From JAYRZB01 sp041916675 (GTDB lineage Bacteria > Pseudomonadota > Alphaproteobacteria > Rhizobiales > Devosiaceae), in contig JAYRZB010000011.1 in NCBI GenBank assembly GCA_041916675.1, positions 13,114 through 77,113 on the forward strand: a stretch of 64,000 bases of DNA, read 5' to 3'. Shown here one piece after another: positions 58,808-64,000 of the stretch. Both the position numbers and the translations under genes were made by a program. How positions within the stretch are numbered: position 1 is the first letter of the stretch; every line of letters begins with the position of its first letter. The notes under the pieces are model-generated. The model searched no databases. It saw nothing but the letters and a program-made list of their open reading frames with translations, and was not told the origin of the DNA.

Positions 58808-59542
58808 TCATCCCTTCCTCCGTTCAGAAAAGCACCGCGCCATCAGGCCGATTCCCAGCCGGGTGGCCTCGACGTAGAGGATCGAGCTTTGCTTGCCGCC
58901 AAACGGCATCTCGATCCGCTTGATCGTCACCAGGTTTTCCCGCTGCAACACCTGATAGGCATCGAACCGGTCGAAATACCCGTTCAGATAGGCCCGGGGC
59001 GCATTGCCGGTCTTGATGTCCTCATCGACGATCAGCACATGGCGGTAGTGGCCATCCCAGAAGCTGGTTTCGCCCCGGCAAAAGGCTTTGAACGCGTCCT
59101 CGGTCAACTCCGCCTCCCGCGTCAGATAGGCCCGGCGGATGGCGCTCTCGTTGAGTTCGCTGCGCACATCATCGGGATAGATTTCCGGAAAGCGGCTGCA
59201 TTCCAGCACCAGCGCCCGCAGCGCGGCGGCTTCGTCATTGCCCATGCGCTTCAGGCAATCGGCAAAGGCGGCCAGCTGGGCATCGAATTCGGGCCGCCCC
59301 GAGCGGAACAACCTGCTCCACAGCTCGGAAACCTCTGATTTCTCGTGGTCAATCGGCGCGGCCTCGATCAACTGGATCAGGTTTTTCCAATGCACCGCGC
59401 TAAACGTCTGGTCCTTGCCGCGCGCCGCCCGGCGGGCGTGCGCCAGCGCATGGTCAAGGCTGCGGGCGCGATATTTCTTGAAGTTCCGCTCGCTCAAAAC
59501 CGAGCCGCCGAACAATGTTTTAATTCTGCCGATTAATGTCAT
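58808..59542 (-). CDS. Hypothetical protein with a DUF4393/Abi-alpha-like middle region
   Basis: A 244-residue soluble protein beginning MTLIGRIKTLFGGSVLSERN. The middle region LIQLIEAAPIDHEKSEVSEL followed by WSRLFRSG and FADCLKRMGNDEAAALRALV resembles the DUF4393 (Abi-alpha) pattern of a leading helix, an ExxELW block and a closing LSPxEAxxL-like helix; this is a tentative recognition. The start at 59542 follows from the loss of coding character in the longer frame. It lies within the pcc cluster but has no obvious metabolic role. Confidence 0.6.
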   Translation of the reverse strand: MTLIGRIKTLFGGSVLSERNFKKYRARSLDHALAHARRAARGKDQTFSAVHWKNLIQLIEAAPIDHEKSEVSELWSRLFRSGRPEFDAQLAAFADCLKRMGNDEAAALRALVLECSRFPEIYPDDVRSELNESAIRRAYLTREAELTEDAFKAFCRGETSFWDGHYRHVLIVDEDIKTGNAPRAYLNGYFDRFDAYQVLQRENLVTIKRIEMPFGGKQSSILYVEATRLGIGLMARCFSERRKG

Positions 59543-59704
59543 CTGGTCTTCAATATGTTTGCGTGATCCCGGCAACCCGGGCCCACACAGACTAACCCGA
59601 CGAGCCTCCCGGCGAAGCGCTTTTCTGCGCGCCGCCGGTTGGACCGCACGGGCCGACCCGACAGGCCCGTCTTGCCTCATCACACCAGCAGCCACCGGGC
59701 GTCC

Positions 59705-59786
59705 CATCTCACCCCTCACAGCGGAATATTGTCGTGCTTCTTCTGCGGCATGCCCTGCTTCTTGTGCCTGAGCGATTCGAGCGCCC
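59705..59786. repeat. Duplicated pccB 3' end, outer copy
   Basis: These 82 bases match 60302-60383, the true 3' end of pccB, at 77 of 82 positions. On the minus strand they encode ALESLRHKKQGMPQKKHDNI then PL and a stop, against ALETLRHKKQGMPAKKHDNI then PL in pccB, differing at two residues. Together they form direct repeats flanking 515 bases that carry the membrane gene at 59867-60304. The rest of the 324-base gap has no supported gene. Confidence 0.9.
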
Positions 59787-59866
59787 AAACAAAAATCGGG
59801 ATACATTCCCAAACTGGCCGCATGAAATCTGACTTCAATTGGCAAATGACATGTGACCGGACCCAA

Positions 59867-60304
59867 TTAGGTCACCAAATGGTATAGAACGACCGTCAGG
59901 AGGGATGCGGCGAGAAACAGGAGCCCCAACGCGGCCGATGGCAGAGCTATTCTCGCGGCGACTCGGCTTGCGCGCCCCCACTGAGCTAGCTTGCGCAGGA
60001 AGCCATCGCTGTTCACATCAGGGGGGCGCCCCTCAAATATCTCACCATCATCTAGTGTTTCGATTTGACGAATGGCACCTATGCGAACAAACACCGCCAC
60101 AGCGGCCACGAGTAGCGAGAGAACTGCTAGTGAAGAAAGATAATCAATTACCGGCCACGATTTGTCATACTCACGAAGTATGAATAGAGCGAAGGCCAGC
60201 ATCCCACCGAGGACGCTGAAGGTGAACTTCGGTATCTCAATACGGGCTTTAGCCGCTGCCTTTATTCTCTGAAATGCCTGCTCGGGGTTCTCAATATTGC
60301 TCAT
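59867..60304 (-). CDS. Membrane protein of unusual composition, probably acquired
   Basis: A 145-residue protein from the ATG at 60304 (MSNIENPEQAFQRIKAAAKA). It has membrane segments near FTFSVLGGMLAFALFI, VIDYLSSLAVLSLLVAAVAV and the C-terminal LGLLFLAASLLTVVLYHL. Local GC is visibly lower (about half) and codons such as TTA, AGT and ATA are used, unlike its neighbours. It lies exactly between the two copies of the pccB 3' end. No family is recognised. Confidence 0.65.
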   Translation of the reverse strand: MSNIENPEQAFQRIKAAAKARIEIPKFTFSVLGGMLAFALFILREYDKSWPVIDYLSSLAVLSLLVAAVAVFVRIGAIRQIETLDDGEIFEGRPPDVNSDGFLRKLAQWGRASRVAARIALPSAALGLLFLAASLLTVVLYHLVT

Positions 60305-60383
60305 CTCACCCCTCACAGCGGAATATTGTCGTGCTTCTTGGCCGGCATACCCTGCTTCTTGTGCCTGAGCGTTTCGAGCGCCC
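60302..60383. repeat. Duplicated pccB 3' end, inner (native) copy
   Basis: This copy is the actual end of pccB with its stop at 60313 plus 11 bases beyond it. It pairs with the 59705-59786 copy in direct orientation, with five mismatches clustered after the first 38 identical bases. Confidence 0.9.
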
Positions 60384-61845
60384 GGATCACCCGCCGCCGC
60401 GTGCCGTGCGGCATGATCACGTCGTCGATGAAACCGCGCTCGGCGGCCACGAACGGGTTGGCGAAGCGGTCTTCATAGTCCTTGGTGCGCTTGGCAATCT
60501 TGTCCTTGTCGGCCAGTTCGGCGCGATAAAGGATTTCCACCGCCCCCTTGGCCCCCATCACCGCAATTTCCGCGCTCGGCCAGGCATAGTTCACATCGGC
60601 CCGGATATGCTTGGACGCCATCACGTCATAGGCTCCGCCATAGGCCTTGCGGGTGATCACCGTCACCTTGGGCACCGTGGCCTCGGCATAAGCGAACAAA
60701 AGCTTGGCCCCGTGCTTGATGATGCCGCCATATTCCTGCGCCACCCCGGGCAGGAACCCGGGCACGTCCACCAGCGTCAGGATGGGGATTTCAAAGCAAT
60801 CGCAGAAGCGGATGAACCGCGCCGCCTTCTTGGATGAGTTGATGTCGAGGCACCCGGCCAGAACCAGCGGCTGGTTGGCCACCACGCCCACCGTCGAGCC
60901 ATTGAGCCTTATGAACCCGGTCAGGATATTGCCCGCATGGTCCTTCTGCAGCTCGAGAAAGTCCCCCTCGTCGGCAATCTTCAGGATCACTTCGCGCATG
61001 TCATAGGGCTTGGTCGCGCTGTCGGGGATCACCGTGTCGAGCGAGAAATCCTGCCGGTTGGGCAGATCGTTGGTCGCCACGCGCGGCGCCTTCTCGCCGG
61101 CATGCAGCGGCAGAAAATCTACCAGCCGCCGCACTTCCATCAGCGTTTCTATGTCGTTCTCGAACGCGGCATCTGCCACCGATGAGATTTTGGTGTGGGT
61201 CGAGGCCCCGCCCAGTTCCTCCTGGGTCACGATCTCGTTGGTCACCGTTTTCACCACATCCGGCCCGGTCACGAACATATAGCTCGTGTCCTTGACCATG
61301 TAGATGAAGTCGGTCATCGCCGGGGAATAGACCGCCCCGCCCGCGCACGGCCCCATGATCACCGAAATCTGCGGCACCGCCCCCGAGGCCATCACATTGC
61401 GCAAAAACACATCGGCATAGCCGCCGAGCGCGGCCACGCCCTCCTGGATGCGCGCCCCGCCCGAATCGTTGAGCCCGATGATTGGTGCCCCGTTCTGCAC
61501 CGCCAGCTCCATGATCTTGCAGATCTTTTTGGCATGGGTTTCCGACAGCGATCCGCCGAACACGGTAAAATCCTGGCTGAACACATAGACCATGCGGCCA
61601 TTGATCGTGCCCCAGCCCGTCACCACCCCGTCGCCGGGTATAATGGTGTCGCCCATGCCGAAATCCACCGCGCGATGGGTCACGAACATGTCGTATTCTT
61701 CAAAGCTGCCCGGATCGAGCAGCACATCGAGCCGCTCGCGCGCCGTCAGCTTGCCCTTGGCATGCTGGGTGTCGATGCGCCTCTGCCCGCCGCCAAGCCG
61801 CGCCTGCTCGCGCTTGACCTCAAGGGCGTCGATGATCTCCTGCAT
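60313..61845 (-). CDS. pccB: Propionyl-CoA carboxylase beta subunit
   Basis: The 510-residue carboxyltransferase subunit transfers CO2 from biotin to propionyl-CoA. Motifs are VFSQDFTVFGGSLSETHAKK, NDSGGARIQEGVAALGGYAD, IMGPCAGGAVYSPAMTDFIY and VDVPGFLPGVAQEYGGIIKH. The ATG at 61845 has GGGAGG four bases before it. The gene is divergent from the PccR-type regulator. Its 3' end is duplicated about 600 bp downstream. Confidence 0.96.
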   Translation of the reverse strand: MQEIIDALEVKREQARLGGGQRRIDTQHAKGKLTARERLDVLLDPGSFEEYDMFVTHRAVDFGMGDTIIPGDGVVTGWGTINGRMVYVFSQDFTVFGGSLSETHAKKICKIMELAVQNGAPIIGLNDSGGARIQEGVAALGGYADVFLRNVMASGAVPQISVIMGPCAGGAVYSPAMTDFIYMVKDTSYMFVTGPDVVKTVTNEIVTQEELGGASTHTKISSVADAAFENDIETLMEVRRLVDFLPLHAGEKAPRVATNDLPNRQDFSLDTVIPDSATKPYDMREVILKIADEGDFLELQKDHAGNILTGFIRLNGSTVGVVANQPLVLAGCLDINSSKKAARFIRFCDCFEIPILTLVDVPGFLPGVAQEYGGIIKHGAKLLFAYAEATVPKVTVITRKAYGGAYDVMASKHIRADVNYAWPSAEIAVMGAKGAVEILYRAELADKDKIAKRTKDYEDRFANPFVAAERGFIDDVIMPHGTRRRVIRALETLRHKKQGMPAKKHDNIPL

Positions 61846-61936
61846 GGTGCCTCCCAACATCAATTGCCCCACCCTATGCCCTCGCGCACCGCAGCGCGAG
61901 ACAGGAAAGCGCAAAGCTGTTACAGTCACACAAGTT

Positions 61937-61952
61937 CAGTTTTGTGAAACTG
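61937..61952. promoter_or_regulatory. Dyad between pccB and its regulator
   Basis: CAGTTT (61937-61942) and AAACTG (61947-61952) form a perfect dyad with a four-base spacer, 13 bases before the regulator start and about 92 before pccB. Its position and symmetry suit an operator for the adjacent ScfR-type regulator. The consensus known for Rhodobacter PccR is a different, TTTGCAAA-like palindrome, so this is inference. Confidence 0.5.
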
Positions 61953-61964
61953 TGGAATTGTGAC

Positions 61965-63377
61965 ATGGCCGGTCGGAAAGTCTTCGCGGGTGCCAGGCTG
62001 CGCGCCCTGCGCAACCAGCACAAGCTCACCCAGGGCGAACTGGCGGCGCGGCTCGATATTTCCACCTCCTATGTCAACCAGCTCGAAAGCAACCAGCGCC
62101 CGTTGACCGCCTCGGTCATGCTGGCGCTGGCCGATGGCTTCGGGCTCGATCTGTCGAGCCTGATGACCGATGCTTCCGATCGCCTGCTCGCCGACCTGCG
62201 CGAGGCCATGGCCGATCCGGTCTTTGGCGAGGCCGTGCCCAACCTGCAGGAGCTCAAGACTGTCGCCGTCAACGCCCCCGATATGGCCCGCGCCCTGCTC
62301 GCGCTCTATGAAACCTGGCGCAAGACCAATGAGCGGCTGGCCGGCGTCGATGCCGTCCTCACCAGCGATCCCTCGAGCGGGGTCAAGACCGCCTACGAGG
62401 AAGTGCGCGATTTCTTCCACTATGCCGGCAACTACATCGACCCGCTCGACCGCGCTGCCGAAACCCTGGCCGCCGAAATCGGCGAGTTCGGCCCCGACCG
62501 GCTGCATCGGCTCATCGCCTATTGCGCCGAAACGCACGATATCCGCGTCAGTCTCACCGTGCCCAACAGCGCCGAAACCATCCGCGATTATGATCGCGCC
62601 ACCCGCACGCTGGCCATCAACGCGCGGCTCGAGCCAGCCACCCAGTTCTTCCAGATCGCCAGCCACCTGGCGCAGATGGAACAGACGACGCTGATCGGCA
62701 CCATCATATCCGAAGCCGGATTCAAAACCGCCGAAGCCCGCCAGATCGCCCGCATGGGGCTGGCCAATTATTTCGCCGGGGCCCTGCAAATGCCCTATGG
62801 CGCCTTCCTCAAGGCCGCTGAGGCGGTGCGCTACGATATCGAAGAATTGGGCCACGCCTTCGGCGCCAGCCTCGAACAGGTGGCCCATCGTCTCTCGACC
62901 ATGCAGCGCCCGCGCGAACGCGGCGTGCCGTTCTTTTTCGCCCGGCTCGATGCGGCGGGCACCATCACCAAGCGCCATTCGGCGACGCCCCTGCAGTTCG
63001 CCCGTTTCGGCGGTGCCTGCCCGCTCTGGAACGTGCACCGCGCCTTCGAGGCGCGCGGCGAAATGATCCGCCAGCTCGCCGAAACCCCCGATGGCAACCG
63101 CTATCTGTGCCTGGCCTGGTCGAGCGAGAAGCGCATCGGCGGCTATCGCGGCCCGGTCCGGCGCTATGCCTATGCGTTGGGCTGCGAAGTCTCCCATGCC
63201 GGCAAGCTCATCTATGCCGCCGATCTGGACCTGGCCCATGCCAGCTTCGATCCCATCGGGATTTCCTGCCGCATCTGCGAGCGCCGCAACTGCCACCAGC
63301 GCGCCGTCCCCCCGCTCGCCGCCCCCATCACCATCGCCCCCGACCACCGCTCCATCGTGCCCTACACCATCGGCTGA
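61965..63377 (+). CDS. Short-chain fatty acyl-CoA regulator, ScfR/PccR (RamB) family
   Basis: A 470-residue regulator. The N-terminal XRE helix-turn-helix spans LRALRNQHKLTQGELAARLD and ISTSYVNQLESNQRPLTAS. An ImmA/IrrE-like middle region (AAEIGEFGPDRLHRLIAYCA) lies before a C-terminal domain with ISCRICERRNCHQRA, typical of ScfR proteins. PccR of Rhodobacter controls propionyl-CoA carboxylase and methylmalonyl-CoA mutase. Divergent placement from pccB supports the same role here. Confidence 0.93.
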   Translation: MAGRKVFAGARLRALRNQHKLTQGELAARLDISTSYVNQLESNQRPLTASVMLALADGFGLDLSSLMTDASDRLLADLREAMADPVFGEAVPNLQELKTVAVNAPDMARALLALYETWRKTNERLAGVDAVLTSDPSSGVKTAYEEVRDFFHYAGNYIDPLDRAAETLAAEIGEFGPDRLHRLIAYCAETHDIRVSLTVPNSAETIRDYDRATRTLAINARLEPATQFFQIASHLAQMEQTTLIGTIISEAGFKTAEARQIARMGLANYFAGALQMPYGAFLKAAEAVRYDIEELGHAFGASLEQVAHRLSTMQRPRERGVPFFFARLDAAGTITKRHSATPLQFARFGGACPLWNVHRAFEARGEMIRQLAETPDGNRYLCLAWSSEKRIGGYRGPVRRYAYALGCEVSHAGKLIYAADLDLAHASFDPIGISCRICERRNCHQRAVPPLAAPITIAPDHRSIVPYTIG

Positions 63378-63439
63378 CGGGCCTTTTACCCCACCCGCAG
63401 TCAAACCCGATCCAACCCAAGCGACCCGCCTCGAGCCCG

Positions 63440-63475
63440 CCCTGGCGGGAAGGGGTCAGGGGTGGGGGTAAGCCC
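63440..63475. repeat. Short mosaic repeat unit after the PccR gene
   Basis: A partial unit with CCCTGGCGGGAAGGGGTCAG and GGGGTGGGGG follows the regulator gene. It begins a 574-base gene-free stretch that is filled by two unrelated repeat types (63493-63619 and 63700-63885). Confidence 0.6.
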
Positions 63476-63492
63476 GGCACACCACCCTCTCC

Positions 63493-63619
63493 GTCATCCC
63501 GGCGCAGGCCGGGATCCAGTACCCTCCGCACCCGAAAACGGCCCAAGCCCCGCGTGGCCAAAGTCACCGGCCCAAACGGCCCCTCGGGCTTACTGGATAC
63601 CGGCCTTCGCCGGTATGAC
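63493..63619. repeat. Inverted-repeat element (GTCATCCCGGCG type)
   Basis: A 127-base element bounded by 29-base imperfect inverted repeats. The left end reads GTCATCCCGGCGCAGGCCGG and the right end, reverse complemented, reads GTCATACCGGCGAAGGCCGG, with three differences over 29 bases. Elements of this design occur widely in alphaproteobacteria and look like non-coding miniature elements. Confidence 0.85.
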
Positions 63620-63699
63620 GCGCGGGGCTTGGCAGGTGACAAGCCAAACTGTCTCGTTCTCCTGATGGGGACACTGCAAGTGTGGCACCACCTCAATAT

Positions 63700-63885
63700 C
63701 TCCCTCCCCTTTGCGGGGGACTGTTTAGTCGGAGCGCGCCGCACCCCCACCTTGATCCTCCCCCTGGAAGGGGGAGGAGACACGCAAGCCGCGAAACACG
63801 GGCTCCCTCCCTCTTGAGGGGGAGGGATGGGGTGGGGGTGATGGGAGCCACCGACGGTCCAATGTGAACACTCCCCCCTTGTGGG
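63700..63885. repeat. GC-rich mosaic intergenic repeat, copy near the right edge
   Basis: The block includes GGACTGTTTAGTCGGAGCGC, the GGAGGAGACACGCAAGCC linker and a GGGGGAGGGATGGGGTGGGG unit, in the same order and orientation as 28820-28969. It ends abruptly near 63885-63895, where sequence of different character begins, probably the left end of an insertion sequence. Confidence 0.85.
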
Positions 63886-63951
63886 CAGGGGAATCGCATA
63901 TGGGTTGCGGATTTTGGCGAATTGGATTCTGAAGCCTCTTAGGAGGATTGG

Positions 63952-64000
63952 ATGGATCAGTTTTCAGTTCATTTTTCATCGGTTCCCGATCCGCGAGCGT
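63952..64000 (+). CDS. N-terminus of an ISAs1-family transposase, cut by the window
   Basis: AGGAGG (63941-63946) precedes an ATG whose 16 readable codons give MDQFSVHFSSVPDPRA. The FSSVPDPR motif is the usual opening of the DDE transposase-associated domain of the ISAs1 family (typically F-x-x-L/V-PDPR). Sequence from about 63890 is AT-richer than the repeat before it. The identification rests on a short stretch; the rest lies outside the window. Confidence 0.55.
   Translation, partial: MDQFSVHFSSVPDPRA

Noticed and set aside
61944..61964. Upstream GTG start for the PccR-type regulator
   Set aside because: It would put the dyad operator inside the coding region. The ATG at 61965 directly precedes the helix-turn-helix domain.

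Overview
The window is about 64 kb of GC-rich (roughly 60-65% by eye), densely coding chromosomal DNA. Gene content and order (SDR-uvrC, pgsA-moaD-moaE, ilvE beside a PetP-type MarR regulator, lgt-midA-pgeF, prs-rplY-pth-ychF, petABC beside trmL-hemF, a PccR-type regulator beside pccB) point to an alphaproteobacterium of the order Hyphomicrobiales, possibly near Devosiaceae. That placement is inference from gene order and repeat style. No rRNA, tRNA or CRISPR array was recognised.

Layout. 0-9 kb: small membrane proteins, an EamA exporter, a DUF1176 protein, a pteridine-reductase-like SDR overlapping uvrC, a three-gene ABC-2 exporter and a DUF1127 protein. 9-10.3 kb: aroG (DAHP synthase) behind a previously unlisted 28-codon leader peptide packed with Phe/Trp/Tyr codons and a full set of competing hairpins. 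10.6-22.3 kb: housekeeping (pgsA, moaD, moaE, ilvE, proC, ubiK, lgt, pgeF, prs, rplY, pth). 22.3-30.3 kb: a DUF4394 / ECF sigma / anti-sigma module, ychF, two MaoC hydratases, an AAC(3)-like enzyme, a GFA protein and apt. 30.4-37.4 kb: the cytochrome bc1 operon, trmL-hemF, and a GNAT-NUDIX-cca operon headed by an 11-codon leader ORF with a canonical Shine-Dalgarno. 37.6-44.8 kb: stress enzymes and the murL-murD2 pair, an alternative route to D-glutamate in peptidoglycan. 44.8-52 kb: glpD, then a GntR regulator, a NanE-NanK fusion and an ABC sugar importer lacking its ATPase. 52-64 kb: the propionyl-CoA/methylmalonyl-CoA pathway (mce, mcm, pccA, pccB) with its divergent PccR/ScfR regulator, broken up by GC-rich mosaic repeats, two DUF559 genes and a small foreign-looking insertion, and ending at the edge of an ISAs1-type transposase gene.

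How the parts work together. The right-hand cluster converts propionyl-CoA to succinyl-CoA under a short-chain-acyl-CoA sensor. The nan cluster takes up an amino sugar and feeds N-acetylmannosamine into central metabolism. murL/murD2, lgt and pgeF serve the envelope, and petABC serves respiration. The regulatory sites that can be read directly (aroG attenuator, GntR half-sites, divergent ECF promoters, a CtrA-type box, a dyad between pccB and pccR) are the least conventionally annotated content.

The strongest candidates for something new are the aroG attenuator with a predicted leaderless transcript, the short leader ORF before the GNAT-NUDIX-cca operon, the structured 315-nt leader with a 54-codon ORF at 52.1-52.6 kb, and the 82-bp duplication of the pccB 3' end flanking a foreign gene.
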